A DNA stretch of 64,000 nucleotides from Coriobacteriia bacterium (GCA_030651765.1 JAUSBY010000005.1:335677-399676); one strand, 5' to 3'. Counted from the first letter of the stretch, positions 53,243 through 63,870 are shown. The notes: a model not told the origin generated them from the sequence alone. Translations and numbers: made by a program.

Positions 53243-54898
53243 CTACTTGGTAAGCCACACCGACTCGAACGTGAACAGACCGTTCGGGCTGTAGATTCCT
53301 TCGTTGACGCGATCGGAAGCTACGCGAGTGTGCCTGTAGTAGAACATCGGGATGACAGCTGAGGCATCGCCGACGATCTTCTCGATCTCCTGATACTGTG
53401 CCACACGCTCGTCATCGTCGACGATCATGCGAGCCTCATCCAGCTTCGCATCGACATCGGCGTTGGAGTAGAACGCGTAGTTGTCCGTGCTGCCGGTCTT
53501 GAACAGCGGGTACAGGAAGTTGTCCATGATCGGATAGTCCGCGATCCAACCCAGACGACCGATCTGGTAGTCCTTGGCACCCAGCTTGTCGAGGTACTGC
53601 GCCCACTCGGAGCCGACAAGCTCACTCTCGATACCGATCGCCTTCAGGTCCTCCTGCACAAGCTGGAGGATGTCCTCGTGGCCGGAACCGGAGTTGTACT
53701 CAAGGCTGATCGCCGGGAACCCGGCGCCGTCAGGATAGCCGGCCTCGGCCAACGTGGCCTTGGCGGCTTCGACATCGTACTTGGACGAGACGAAGGCATC
53801 CGGCTTGTGGCCGACGATACCCGGCGGGACGATGCCCGTCGCGGGAACGCGTGTGCCCTCGAAGACCTTGTCGCAGATGTCCTGGCGATCGATCGCAAGC
53901 GAGATAGCGTTGCGGACGATGGGATCCTTGAGGGTCTCGTCCTCGTTGTTGACCAGCAGGTAGTAGACGGCGAGTTCCTCGCCAAGGCTTACCTGCTCGC
54001 CCGGGTTGATCGTATAGCCATCCCCGCTCTCGCCATACTCGTCCACGGTGGCCTGGATCTGGCCGGACGGGATCGGCACGAAGTCGACGTTGCCGGCCTG
54101 GAACTCCAGGAACGCGGCGTCCTGATCGGACAGGATCTTGAATTCGACACCGTCGATGTACGGCTCTTCACCGTAGTAGTCCTCGAACTTGGCGACCTTG
54201 ATGTACTGGTCGTGCGCCCACGGCTCGGCCATCTTGAACGGGCCGTTGCCGATCGGCATGTCAGCGAACGCAGCCGGGTCGGCGTCAACGGCTTCGGCCG
54301 GGACCGGAGCCAGCGCCGGGTGACCCACGACATACTCGAAGTCGGCGAACGCGTAGTTGAGCGTCACCTCGAGCGTGTTGTCATCGACGACCTTGACACC
54401 CTCGAGCTCGGTCGCCGTCTCGGCCTGCATCTCGTCGTAACCCTTCACGACGCCCAGGTGATAGGCGATCTCGGACTTGTTGGCGGGGGTGCAGATACGC
54501 TCCCACGCGTACTTGAAGTCCTGAGCGGTGACCTCGCGGCCATTGTGGAACTTCGCGCCCTGCACGAGGTAGAACGTCCACACGGTCGCGTCGTCGTTTG
54601 ACTCCCAGCTCTCCGCTGCGGCCGGCTTGACCTCAGAGGTCAGCGGGTCGAACGTGACAAGGCTGTCAAAGACGGACTGGCCGACCTGCGTACCCTCAGA
54701 CTCCTGCAGGTTGATCGGGTCGATGAACGCCGGCTCGCTGATGTAGAAGTTGAACGTACCGCCTACCTTCTCATCAACCGCGGGCTCTTCGCCCGGCTCT
54801 TCGTCGGTCGTGGTCGTGCAGCCACCTGCGGCCAGCATGGTTGCGGCCAGCGCAAGGGCGAGCACGAGGGCAAGACCTTTGCGGAATCGCTCAGACAA
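53243..54898 (-). CDS. oppA: Oligopeptide-binding lipoprotein OppA
   Basis: 551-aa extracellular solute-binding protein, SBP family 5. The lipoprotein signal reads LALVLALALAATMLAAGGC, with the lipobox cysteine near residue 27, followed by an acidic linker. Family features are SWESNDDATVWTFYLVQGAKFHNGREVTAQDF and NNEDETLKDPIVRNAISLAIDRQ. TTG at 54898 is the best start: GGAGGGAGG lies about seven bases upstream, and the signal peptide follows immediately. Upstream in-frame codons have no signal logic. It delivers peptides to OppBC. Confidence 0.93.
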   Translation of the reverse strand: MSERFRKGLALVLALALAATMLAAGGCTTTTDEEPGEEPAVDEKVGGTFNFYISEPAFIDPINLQESEGTQVGQSVFDSLVTFDPLTSEVKPAAAESWESNDDATVWTFYLVQGAKFHNGREVTAQDFKYAWERICTPANKSEIAYHLGVVKGYDEMQAETATELEGVKVVDDNTLEVTLNYAFADFEYVVGHPALAPVPAEAVDADPAAFADMPIGNGPFKMAEPWAHDQYIKVAKFEDYYGEEPYIDGVEFKILSDQDAAFLEFQAGNVDFVPIPSGQIQATVDEYGESGDGYTINPGEQVSLGEELAVYYLLVNNEDETLKDPIVRNAISLAIDRQDICDKVFEGTRVPATGIVPPGIVGHKPDAFVSSKYDVEAAKATLAEAGYPDGAGFPAISLEYNSGSGHEDILQLVQEDLKAIGIESELVGSEWAQYLDKLGAKDYQIGRLGWIADYPIMDNFLYPLFKTGSTDNYAFYSNADVDAKLDEARMIVDDDERVAQYQEIEKIVGDASAVIPMFYYRHTRVASDRVNEGIYSPNGLFTFESVWLTK

Positions 54899-55111
54899 TG
54901 TAGAGCCTCCCTCCAAAACGTGGATCGAACGTGGTGCCGTACAGTGCGGTCGAACAGCTGGTCGCCTAACCATCCCTCCCTACGGCTGCTCGTGCGACAG
55001 GTGTGGTGGTGACCCCTGGTCACGCCTGTCGCGCCTGCTCCGTATGACTAACGTCTAAGTTTCTTCCTCTTTGTATCGAAGTGCAAGCAAGACAATGCAC
55101 CCGAAACGCCA

Positions 55112-55152
55112 ACCAGGAGAGGGGCCCGCTGAACGCGGACCCCTCTCCTGGT
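55112..55152 (-). terminator. Terminator of the glycolysis-secG operon
   Basis: The 13-bp stem ACCAGGAGAGGGG/CCCCTCTCCTGGT flanks an inner GC-rich stem, 25 bases past the secG stop on the minus strand. The gap 54899-55176 holds this hairpin and presumably the oppA promoter; no clear promoter was seen. Confidence 0.8.
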
Positions 55153-55176
55153 GTTCCCCTCAAACGCCACCGACAC

Positions 55177-55422
55177 CTAGACGCCGGGGCGATACACGAG
55201 CATCAGCAGCAGCGCCGACAGCACGTAGCCTGCGCCGAAGCCGAGCGTGATGCGATCGAGGTTCTTCTCGATCATGCCGGTGCCGGTCGCCGAGGCGGGC
55301 ATTCCCGCACCGAACAGAGACGACACGCCGGTGCCCTTGCCGGAATGCAGAAGCACGAATAAAACCAGGCCGATTGCGCATATCACATGCACAGCGATTA
55401 CTACGTATGCGATGCCTTCCAC
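55177..55422 (-). CDS. secG: Protein translocase subunit SecG
   Basis: 81-aa SecG with two predicted helices (residues about 4-25 and 53-75) flanking the conserved loop LLHSGKGTGVSSLFGAG. It assists SecYEG-driven protein export. GTG at 55422 is chosen because AAGGAG lies six bases upstream; GTG at 55437 would put that ribosome site within the gene. Confidence 0.93.
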   Translation of the reverse strand: MEGIAYVVIAVHVICAIGLVLFVLLHSGKGTGVSSLFGAGMPASATGTGMIEKNLDRITLGFGAGYVLSALLLMLVYRPGV

Positions 55423-55528
55423 GACACTCTCCTTCACGACGCCACGATACGGCGGTCACAGTCTCCAGACGAACCGAATCAGTATAGCCTCGGCCGGTCA
55501 TTTGGCTCAAGTCGGACCAGCATGGCGC

Positions 55529-57064
55529 TCACGCGATGAGCGATCGCCCGGTCCACTCGGCAGGCTGCACGATGCCCAGAAGGTCGCACACAGTCGGCGC
55601 GACATCGGCGAGGATCCCGTCGGTGCGCAGCGCCCCGGCACCGTCAGCGACGACGATGCACGGCACCGGGCTCAGCGTGTGGGCCGTGAACGCGCCACCG
55701 ACCTCGGGATCGGACATCTGCTCGGCGTTGCCATGATCGGCGGTGATGATCGCCGAGCCTCCCCGGGCGCGAACGGCAGCGACGACGGCGCCGACGCCCG
55801 CGTCCACCGCTTCCACGGCCGCGACCGCCGCCTCCAGCACACCGGTGTGGCCGACCATGTCGCAGTTGGCGTAGTTCACGACGTAGAAGTCGGCCGCATC
55901 CGTTCCGATGGCCTCTACGAGGCGCTGCGTGACCTCCGGTGCGCTCATCTCGGGCTGGAGATCGTAGGTGGGGACCTTTGGACTCGGGACCAGCAGACGC
56001 ATCTCGCCTGCCTTGGGCTGCTCGGCGCCTCCGTTGAAGAAGAAGGTGACGTGTGCGTACTTCTCGGTCTCGGCGATGTGGATCTGGCGCAGCCCTGCCT
56101 CGGCAAGCACGTCGGCCAGCACGCAGCACGGCAGGTCCTTGGCATAGGCGACCGGCGCGGGAATGGTGGGGTCGTACTCCGTCAGGCACACGAAACGCAA
56201 GCCAGGCGTCACGGGGCGCTCGAAGTGGACGAATCCGGGGTCGACGAGCGCACGTGTGATCTCCCGGGCCCGGTCCGGCCGGAAGTTGAAGAAGACGAGC
56301 GCGTCGCCGTCGGCAAGCGTGCCGATGGGCGCGCCATCGGCCCCGGTGACGATCACCGGCTCGACGAACTCGTCGGTCACGCCGCGCACGTACGAGTCCG
56401 CGATGCCCTGCGTGGCCGAGACGACAGACGTCCCTTCGCCGAGGACCATCCCCCGCCACGCACGCTCGACGCGTTCCCAACGGTTGTCGCGGTCCATGGC
56501 GTAGTAGCGGCCCATGACGCTTGCCACTCGGCCCACGCCGACATCGGCGAGAACCCGCTCGAGCCGCTCGACATAGCGAAGTCCGCTCGACGGTGGGACA
56601 TCACGCCCGTCGAGGAACGCGTGGATGAAGACGCGGATGGCTCCCCGGGCAGCCGCCATCCGTACGAGCGCGTAGAGGTGCTCCTGATGACTGTGGACGC
56701 CACCATCGGAGACGAGTCCCATGAAGTGGACGGCACGCCCTGCAGCTACCGCACCGTCAATCGCCGCGGTCAGCACCGGATTGGCATTCAGGCTGCCGTC
56801 CTCTATGGCCAGGTTGATGCGCGTGAGCTCCTGGTAGACGACCCGTCCGGCACCCATGTTCAGGTGCCCGACTTCCGAGTTGCCCATCTGCCCCTCGGGT
56901 AGACCGACGGCCAGTCCGCTCGCGACGAGCGTGGTCCACGGGCTAGAAGCGAAGAGCGCATCGAGGTTCGGCGTGCGGGCGAGCGAGATCGCGTTCCCGG
57001 AACCGGGCTCGGCCATGCCGAACCCGTCCATGATGATGAGCGCGACCGATGTACGGACGGTCAC
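55529..57064 (-). CDS. gpmI: 2,3-bisphosphoglycerate-independent phosphoglycerate mutase
   Basis: 511-aa mutase, family length, converting 3- to 2-phosphoglycerate with two Mn ions. N-terminal ALIIMDGFGMAEPGSGNAI binds metal. The catalytic serine lies in QMGNSEVGHLNMGAGRVVYQ. Later motifs are GLVSDGGVHSHQEH, GRYYAMDRD, FNFRPDRAREIT, YDLQPEMSA and IITADHGNAE. GTG at 57064 overlaps the tpiA stop by one base. It stands between tpiA and secG, a Firmicutes-like placement of gpmI in the glycolytic operon. Confidence 0.95.
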   Translation of the reverse strand: MTVRTSVALIIMDGFGMAEPGSGNAISLARTPNLDALFASSPWTTLVASGLAVGLPEGQMGNSEVGHLNMGAGRVVYQELTRINLAIEDGSLNANPVLTAAIDGAVAAGRAVHFMGLVSDGGVHSHQEHLYALVRMAAARGAIRVFIHAFLDGRDVPPSSGLRYVERLERVLADVGVGRVASVMGRYYAMDRDNRWERVERAWRGMVLGEGTSVVSATQGIADSYVRGVTDEFVEPVIVTGADGAPIGTLADGDALVFFNFRPDRAREITRALVDPGFVHFERPVTPGLRFVCLTEYDPTIPAPVAYAKDLPCCVLADVLAEAGLRQIHIAETEKYAHVTFFFNGGAEQPKAGEMRLLVPSPKVPTYDLQPEMSAPEVTQRLVEAIGTDAADFYVVNYANCDMVGHTGVLEAAVAAVEAVDAGVGAVVAAVRARGGSAIITADHGNAEQMSDPEVGGAFTAHTLSPVPCIVVADGAGALRTDGILADVAPTVCDLLGIVQPAEWTGRSLIA

Positions 57065-57831
57065 TACAGCGCGGCCTTGACGATGCCTGCGAAGGACTCG
57101 GCCACGAGCGCCGCACCGCCTACCAGCCCGCCGTCGATGTCGTGCTCGGCGAAGAACATCTTCGCGTTCTCTGCCTTGACCGACCCGCCGTAGAGCACCC
57201 GCACGGCCACCGCCGCAGGCGGTCCGTACATCGCGCCGATGGCCGCCCTGATCGAACGGCAGACGTCGTTTGCCGCCTCCGGCGTGGGCGTGCGGCCGGT
57301 GCCGATGGCCCAGATGGGCTCGTAGGCGATGACGAGTCGGGCGGACTCGTCGGCAGACAGGCCCGCCGCGCCCTCTTTGACCTGGGCACGCACGTACGAC
57401 TCGGTCTCGAGTGCCTCGCGGGTGACGAGCGTCTCGCCCACGCACATGATCGGTACCATACCGGCGTCAAAGACGGCACGCACCTTCTTGTTGACCGTCT
57501 CGTTCGTGTCGCCGAAGTACTCGCGGCGCTCCGAGTGACCGACGATGACGTAGTCGCAGCGCAGCTCGGTGAGCATCCGCGGAGCGATGGCGCCGGTGAA
57601 CGCACCCTCGGCCTCCCAGTGCACGTCCTGCGCCCCAAGCGACATCGTGAGGTGATCGAGTTCGATGACGGTCGACGCGGCCTTGAGACCGGTGAACGGC
57701 GGGCAGACACAGACCTCGACCTCGTCCCACGCGTCCTCGACACGCTGTGCGACGTCCTGGATGAGCACGGCTCCCTCACCCGATGTGGTGAACATCTTCC
57801 AGTTGCCGGCTACGAGCATGCGGCGACCCAT
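57064..57831 (-). CDS. tpiA: Triosephosphate isomerase
   Basis: 255-aa TIM-barrel enzyme. The catalytic lysine is in AGNWKM (residues about 8-13), the electrophilic histidine in VIVGHSERR, and the base glutamate in VIAYEPIWAIGTG. The phosphate loop ends in LYGGSVKAENAK. It is coupled to gpmI through a one-base overlap and lies nine bases after pgk. Confidence 0.97.
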   Translation of the reverse strand: MGRRMLVAGNWKMFTTSGEGAVLIQDVAQRVEDAWDEVEVCVCPPFTGLKAASTVIELDHLTMSLGAQDVHWEAEGAFTGAIAPRMLTELRCDYVIVGHSERREYFGDTNETVNKKVRAVFDAGMVPIMCVGETLVTREALETESYVRAQVKEGAAGLSADESARLVIAYEPIWAIGTGRTPTPEAANDVCRSIRAAIGAMYGPPAAVAVRVLYGGSVKAENAKMFFAEHDIDGGLVGGAALVAESFAGIVKAAL

Positions 57832-57840
57832 GTGCGCCTC

Positions 57841-59028
57841 CTACTTGTCCATGAGTGCGTCGACGCCGGGCAGCGCCGAGCCCTCGAGCAACTTCATCGA
57901 CGCGCCGCCGCCCGTGGAGACGAACGTGACGCGTTCTTCGAGGTCGAACTTCCTGAGCGCGGCCACCGAGTCGCCTCCGCCGACGACGGAGGCCGCACGA
58001 TTGTTGCGGGCGACGGCCGCCGCCACTTTGCGTGTCCCCGTCTCGAACGGGGTGAACTCGAACACTCCCATCGGGCCGTTCCAGAAGATCGTGCGCGCGC
58101 GGGCGATGGCCTCACCGAAAAGCTCGATGGACGTGGGGCCGATATCGAGTCCCATCATGTCGGCCGGGATCTCCTCGCGGCCGACGATCCTCGTCTCGGC
58201 GTCCTCCACGATCTGGTCGGAGACGACGAAGTCCACCGGCAGCAACAGCTCGACGTCGCGCTCGGCGGCCTTGGCGAGCATCTTCTTGGCGGGCTCGACC
58301 CACTCGGCCTCTACGATCGATCGGCCGACCGGAACGCCCTTGGCCACGAGGAACGTGAAGCACATGCCACCGCCGACGACGAGCGTGTCGGCGCAGTCGA
58401 GCAGGTGATCGATGACGCCGAACTTGTCCGAGACCTTCGAGCCGCCGAGGATCGCCACGAACGGTCGCTCGGGATCGGTGAGCATACGGTCGAGCGTCTC
58501 GACCTCGCGCGCGAGCAGCAGTCCCGCGTACGCGGGCAGGAACGCGGCCACGCCGGCGGTGGATGCGTGCGCGCGATGCGCGGCGCCGAAGGCGTCGTTC
58601 ACATAGATGTCCGCGAGCGCGGCAAGAGCCTTGGCAAAGGCCGGGTCGTTGGACTTCTCGCCCGGATCGAACCGCACGTTCTCGAGCATCAGGATCTCTC
58701 CATCGATCATGCGGGTCACAGCCTCCTCGGCCTCCGGACCCACGGTGTCGGGAGAGAACGCGACGTTGCGGCCGATGAGGCGCTGGAGCACGCGACGCAC
58801 GGGCTTGAGCGAGAACTGCGGGTCCGGCTCCCCCTTCGGGCGTCCGAGGTGGCTCGCGATGATGACACGGGCACCGTGATCGATGAGATAGCGAATCGTC
58901 GGCAGCGCCGCACGGATGCGCGTGTCGTCGGTGACGGCGCCTTCGGCAAGCGGCACGTTGAAGTCCACTCGGACGAGCACGCGCTTCCCGTGTACCTCGA
59001 TGTCCTTGACGGTCTTCTTCTGGAACAT
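57841..59028 (-). CDS. pgk: Phosphoglycerate kinase
   Basis: 395-aa kinase of lower glycolysis. N-terminal VLVRVDFNVPL binds substrate, with SHLGRPKG nearby. ATP-binding features are AILGGSKVSDKFGVIDHLL, WNGPMGVFE and VVGGGDSVAALRKF, with TGGGASMKLLEG at the end. Normal length and no odd features. The 79-base gap to gapA holds a hairpin. Confidence 0.97.
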   Translation of the reverse strand: MFQKKTVKDIEVHGKRVLVRVDFNVPLAEGAVTDDTRIRAALPTIRYLIDHGARVIIASHLGRPKGEPDPQFSLKPVRRVLQRLIGRNVAFSPDTVGPEAEEAVTRMIDGEILMLENVRFDPGEKSNDPAFAKALAALADIYVNDAFGAAHRAHASTAGVAAFLPAYAGLLLAREVETLDRMLTDPERPFVAILGGSKVSDKFGVIDHLLDCADTLVVGGGMCFTFLVAKGVPVGRSIVEAEWVEPAKKMLAKAAERDVELLLPVDFVVSDQIVEDAETRIVGREEIPADMMGLDIGPTSIELFGEAIARARTIFWNGPMGVFEFTPFETGTRKVAAAVARNNRAASVVGGGDSVAALRKFDLEERVTFVSTGGGASMKLLEGSALPGVDALMDK

Positions 59029-59064
59029 GGCATCTCCGGCTCGTGACGAAGGTGGCGTCGTACC

Positions 59065-59095
59065 AGACGGGGCGCCCGCTTCGGACGCCCCGTCT
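59065..59095 (-). terminator. Hairpin between gapA and pgk
   Basis: AGACGGGGCG/CGCCCCGTCT, ten-bp stem with an 11-base loop that itself is GC-rich, lies 13 bases past the gapA stop. As the operon appears to continue, it may be a partial terminator or RNA-processing end giving gapA higher expression. Confidence 0.55.
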
Positions 59096-59107
59096 TCAGG
59101 TGCGAGA

Positions 59108-60232
<1,125 letters not shown>

Positions 60233-61159
60233 TCAGACCTCCTCGGCCAGCTCCTCAAGCCGCCGGATGCGATGGTAGACCGCCGATTTCGACAGTGGCG
60301 GATCGGCCAGCTCGCCCAGTTCTCGCAGGCTCACGTCGGGATACTCGAGCCGCAGGAAGGCGATCTCCCGAAGCGCCGGCGGTAGGGTGTCAAGGCCGCG
60401 CGCGCGCTCAACCTCGCGGACGGCCGCGACCTGCTCGGCGGCAGCAGCCGCTGTCTTCTGCAGGTTAGCGGTCTCCGCGTTGACCAGGCGGTTCACGTCG
60501 TTGCGCATCTCTTTGATGATGCGTACGTCCTCCGTGCGCAGGAGGGCGCGGTGGGCGCCGACGAGTGCGAGGAACGTCACGATCGGCTCGGCACCCTTGA
60601 GGTAGACCGCATAGGTGCCACGGCGGCCCGTCACGCGTGCGTTGATGCCGAACCGCGCCATCAGGGCGACCAGATCGTCGGCGACCTGCTCGGTCTCGGC
60701 CGTCAGCTCGAAGTGGAAGTCGCCATGCGGGTCGGCCACGAACCCGCCGCCGAGAAACGTGCCGCGCAGGTAGGCCACCGCGCAGCAGTCTTTCTTCACG
60801 AGCCACCCGGGCACCATGTAGATCGGCGCCCGGGAGTCGTCGAGAATGCCGAGTTCGGTCAGCGCGGTCACGAGCGCCGCCTGGCTGACGACGGTTATGA
60901 GATAGTTGTTGGACTTGTGAAGCACCGAGCGCCGGACGGTGAGTTCTGTCTTGAGGTCGAACACACTCCGCAGCAGCTTGATGACCTTGCGCGCGACAGG
61001 TGCGGTCTCGGTGGCGATCTCAAGACGGAAACGTTGGTTGCCCGTGTAGTGGAGCGTGCCTTCCACCCGGATCAGTGCCGAGAGCTCCGCCCGCGCGCAG
61101 CAGGAATGCTCGTTCTCGACGCGCGCGAGCTCCTCCTTGACCTCGGCGGTGAACGACAT
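60233..61159 (-). CDS. whiA: Sporulation/cell-division transcription factor WhiA
   Basis: 308-aa WhiA. An N-terminal homing-endonuclease-like domain pair (about residues 1-200, with SFTAEVKEELARVE, RRSVLHKSNNYLI and CCAVAYLRGTFLGGGFVADP) precedes a helix-turn-helix region, LRELGELADPPLSKSAVYHRIRRLEEL. WhiA controls sporulation-septation genes in Streptomyces and cell-cycle features in other Gram-positives. The ATG overlaps the yvcK stop by one base, and gapA follows 120 bases later. Confidence 0.95.
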   Translation of the reverse strand: MSFTAEVKEELARVENEHSCCARAELSALIRVEGTLHYTGNQRFRLEIATETAPVARKVIKLLRSVFDLKTELTVRRSVLHKSNNYLITVVSQAALVTALTELGILDDSRAPIYMVPGWLVKKDCCAVAYLRGTFLGGGFVADPHGDFHFELTAETEQVADDLVALMARFGINARVTGRRGTYAVYLKGAEPIVTFLALVGAHRALLRTEDVRIIKEMRNDVNRLVNAETANLQKTAAAAAEQVAAVREVERARGLDTLPPALREIAFLRLEYPDVSLRELGELADPPLSKSAVYHRIRRLEELAEEV

Positions 61160-62085
61160 CACCACACCTCCGAGAGCGCAGAGAGCAGTCGGTCGTGACC
61201 GTGGTGCGCGGGCTCGGCAGGATCGACGAGGTCGGAGGCGTGTACGCGGATCCCGCGCGCCTCGATCCGCGCAAGCACGTGAGCTCCGGCAGGCACGTGC
61301 GCGCGATCGCCTGGCGCCTCGGAGGCATCCACGATCGCCACGTCGATGACGCCTTCCATGCCGTGACCGACGAGTGCATCGACGTGGTCGGCCGCATCCA
61401 TGCCCGCCGTCTCGCCACGCTGGTTGGCGACGTTGCACACGTAGATCACGCGCGCGCTGCTCTCGCGCACGGCCTCGGCCACGCCGGAGACGAGGAAGTT
61501 CGGGATGAGGCTCGTGAACAGACTGCCCGGACCGATGACGACCACGTCAGCAGCGCGGATGGCTTCAAGCGCCGGCGGATAGGCGTCCGGCCCGGCCGGC
61601 TCCATGCATACGCGCTTGATCGGACCGTCGGTGCCCGCCACGTTGGCCTGCCCGCTCACGAGCGTGCCCGAGGCATCACGCCCGGTGAGCACGACGTCGA
61701 CAAGCGTGGAGGGCAGTACGCGACCACGAACGCCGAGCATCCGGCCTGCAGCCTCGACCGCCTCGGCGAACCCGCCTTCCAGATCGGCAAGGGCCGCGAT
61801 CACGAGATTGCCGAGCGCGTGCCCGGCCAGCCCCTCTCCGTGCGCGAAGCGGTAGCCGAACACGCGGGCGAGTTCGCTCGCGGGGTCGGCGAGTGCGACG
61901 AGACAGTTGCGTATGTCGCCCGGCGGCAGAAGGCCGAGCTCGCGGCGAAGGTGGCCCGAGGAACCACCGTCATCGGCCATCGTCACGACGGCTGTGGTCT
62001 CGAACCCTGCCTCGAGCAGGCAGCGCAACACGAGCGGCAGACCCGTCCCGCCCCCGATGGCGACGGCGCGTCTGGCGGCCCCCAT
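61159..62085 (-). CDS. yvcK: YvcK/CofD-like protein (gluconeogenesis factor)
   Basis: 308-aa protein of the CofD-like fold. AVAIGGGTGLPLVLRCL binds nucleotide, followed by VVTMADDGGSSGHLRRELGLLPPGDIRN, VVIGPGSLFTSLIPNFLVSGV and YVCNVANQRGETAG. YvcK binds UDP-sugars and affects carbon flux and cell shape in Bacillus and mycobacteria. It overlaps rapZ and whiA by single bases in the conserved rapZ-yvcK-whiA order. Confidence 0.94.
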   Translation of the reverse strand: MGAARRAVAIGGGTGLPLVLRCLLEAGFETTAVVTMADDGGSSGHLRRELGLLPPGDIRNCLVALADPASELARVFGYRFAHGEGLAGHALGNLVIAALADLEGGFAEAVEAAGRMLGVRGRVLPSTLVDVVLTGRDASGTLVSGQANVAGTDGPIKRVCMEPAGPDAYPPALEAIRAADVVVIGPGSLFTSLIPNFLVSGVAEAVRESSARVIYVCNVANQRGETAGMDAADHVDALVGHGMEGVIDVAIVDASEAPGDRAHVPAGAHVLARIEARGIRVHASDLVDPAEPAHHGHDRLLSALSEVW

Positions 62086-62999
62086 CAGCGACCCCGGTCC
62101 TTGTCGATGTCGCGGTGCGAGACGGTGACGGGATAACCGAGCGTCCGCGCGTACTCGGCGGTCTTCTCGGCGAGTGCCACGCTGCGGTGCATGCCGCCGG
62201 TACAGCCGAGTGCGATGTTGAGATGCGTCTTGCCCTCCGAGAGATAGTTGGGCAACAGGAACTCGAGCATCGAGAACCAGCGTGCGAGAAAGGTCTCGGT
62301 CTCGGGTTTGTCGAGCACGAAATGACGCACGGGACGGTCGAGCCCCGTCTTGGAGCGCAGCCGGTCGACGTAGTAGGGATTGGGCAGGAATCTGACGTCC
62401 ATCACGACGTCAGCGTCGATCGGCACGCCGTACTTGAAGCCGAACGACGAGACCGTGACGTGCAACTGGTCCTCGTGACCTGCCGCCACAAACGACTCAC
62501 GGATGAGCGCGCGAAGCTGCTGTGGGAGGAGGTCACTCGTGTCGATGGTGAGATCGGCCCGCTCGCGCACCGCCTCCACGAGTTCACGCTCGGCGGTGAT
62601 GCCGTCTTTGACCGAGCCGTACTCGGCGAGCGGATGTCGGCGCCGTGTCTCCTTGAAGCGCTTGACGAGAGTGCGGTCGTCGGCCGTGAGAAACAGGATG
62701 CGGAACGGGTGGCCTCGCGCCTCGAGCTTCACGAGCTCGCCGACGAGCTCCTCGAAAAACGCGCCGCCGCGGACATCGCAAACGACCGCCATGCGACGGA
62801 TGCGACTGCCGGGCAGCGCCGTGAGCGCCACCAGCTGGCTGATGAGCGCTGGCGGCAGGTTGTCGATGCAGAAATACCCGAGGTCTTCGAAGGTGTGGAT
62901 AGCCTCGCTACGCCCCGCGCCGGACATCCCGGTGATAAGGACGAGATCGCGCTGCGCCTCCACGTCCCGGAGGTCGCCCGTGTCCAGCTCGCCTGTCAC
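62085..62999 (-). CDS. rapZ: RapZ-family nucleotide-binding protein
   Basis: 304-aa protein. An N-terminal P-loop domain (LITGMSGAGRSEAIHTFEDLG, Walker A with Arg in place of Lys) is followed by DNLPP. The C-terminal effector-binding domain shows SSFGFKYGVPIDADVVMDVRFLPNPY and ALGCTGGMHRS. In enterobacteria RapZ binds GlcN6P-pathway small RNAs; in Gram-positives the role differs. The arginine in the P-loop is usual for actinobacterial members. The GTG start is five bases after the next gene's stop side. Confidence 0.93.
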   Translation of the reverse strand: MTGELDTGDLRDVEAQRDLVLITGMSGAGRSEAIHTFEDLGYFCIDNLPPALISQLVALTALPGSRIRRMAVVCDVRGGAFFEELVGELVKLEARGHPFRILFLTADDRTLVKRFKETRRRHPLAEYGSVKDGITAERELVEAVRERADLTIDTSDLLPQQLRALIRESFVAAGHEDQLHVTVSSFGFKYGVPIDADVVMDVRFLPNPYYVDRLRSKTGLDRPVRHFVLDKPETETFLARWFSMLEFLLPNYLSEGKTHLNIALGCTGGMHRSVALAEKTAEYARTLGYPVTVSHRDIDKDRGR

Positions 63000-63003
63000 G
63001 ACG

Positions 63004-63360
63004 CTAGTCCTTCTCGAGCATCTTGCCGACCACGCCCGTGACGATCGCGATGAGCAGCGCGGCGAGCACCGTCTGGAAGAAGCCGACGGTGTCGAAGCCG
63101 GGCACGATCGCCGCGACCAGATAGAGCATGCCGGCGTTGATGACGAGCGCGAAGAGCCCGAGCGTCAGGAACGTGATCGGGAACGCGAGCACGTGGACGA
63201 TCGGCTTGATGACGGCGTTGGCGATGCCGAGGACGAGCGCGGCGATGACCGCGGTGGGCCAGAACTGGTCGACGCTGAGAAGCGAGCCGCCGGTGAGATA
63301 CGCGACACCGAAGATGGCCGCTGCCGCAACGAGCACACGCAGGATGAACTTCAACATCAT
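63004..63360 (-). CDS. Phage holin family 4-like small membrane protein
   Basis: 118-aa protein with four predicted helices (about residues 5-25, 35-53, 60-85 and 92-112), including ALVLGIANAVIKPIVHVLAFPITFLTLGLFALVINAGMLYLVA, whose pattern NAVIKPI...P.T..TLG.F is that of PF04020 proteins. Despite the name these are mostly chromosomal. Function unknown. The double ATG at its start follows AAGGGG. It lies five bases upstream of rapZ in the same direction. Confidence 0.85.
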   Translation of the reverse strand: MMLKFILRVLVAAAAIFGVAYLTGGSLLSVDQFWPTAVIAALVLGIANAVIKPIVHVLAFPITFLTLGLFALVINAGMLYLVAAIVPGFDTVGFFQTVLAALLIAIVTGVVGKMLEKD

Positions 63361-63441
63361 CTCGCCCCTTCCGAGGTGCCTGACCTGGCCCTCACAGTAT
63401 ACCAGCGGTGTCCGACACGAGATCGGGACGCCGTCGGAGGC

Positions 63442-63834
63442 CTACCCCGCGCCTCCCCCGCCGCTACCACCCGGCCGCCGCACCGACGACGGGTACAGTG
63501 ACACGCCCGACTCGGCGAGCTTCTCGGTCCACATCTCGTGCAGCACGCGGAGCTCGCCGGCCTGGTCCGCACCCGGATCGTCACCCGGCTCGAGCCGGTC
63601 GAGCACCTCGAACGCGAAAGCGTCGGGGCCGAGTGCGTTCCAGTCGGCCTGCAGTTCGCGATCCGGGTGAGAGCCCATCTCCAGCTGGAACCGTTGCCGG
63701 TTCAGCATGCCCGGCAGGTCTGGCGTCGGCCCGATGAGTGAACTGCCCGATGCCGTGTTGCGAACCGCAAAGATCCCCGCCGGCCGCGGCGTGTCCTTGT
63801 ACTGTCGAGCTCGCGCCTTGCGATCGATGACCAT
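63442..63834 (-). CDS. GIY-YIG-like small protein
   Basis: 130-aa protein resembling a conserved small GIY-YIG-type group: DRKARARQYKDTPRPAGIFAV, then NTASGSSLIGPTPDLPGMLNRQRFQLEMGSHP, and DWNALGPDAFAFEVLDRLEP. The first strand is AGIFAV and the second SLIG instead of GIY and YIG, so nuclease activity is doubtful. A glycine-rich tail ends the protein. Start at 63834 with a GAGGC site. It stands between the rapZ block and a transposase tail. Confidence 0.7.
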   Translation of the reverse strand: MVIDRKARARQYKDTPRPAGIFAVRNTASGSSLIGPTPDLPGMLNRQRFQLEMGSHPDRELQADWNALGPDAFAFEVLDRLEPGDDPGADQAGELRVLHEMWTEKLAESGVSLYPSSVRRPGGSGGGGAG

Positions 63835-63870
63835 GGTTGCCTCCCCAATCGGCTCCAGGCCGAGATGCTC

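Noticed and set aside
57049..59046. 665-codon open frame on the plus strand opposite tpiA and pgk
   Set aside because: Antisense to conserved glycolytic genes. Composition is that of a high-GC shadow frame.
62085..62999. Walker A lysine of RapZ changed to arginine, as a possible loss of function
   Set aside because: Arginine at this place (SGAGR) is usual for actinobacterial members, so it is not an anomaly of this gene.
63004..63360. Holin-like protein as evidence of a prophage
   Set aside because: The PF04020 group is widespread on chromosomes, and no phage structural, lysis or integrase genes are nearby.
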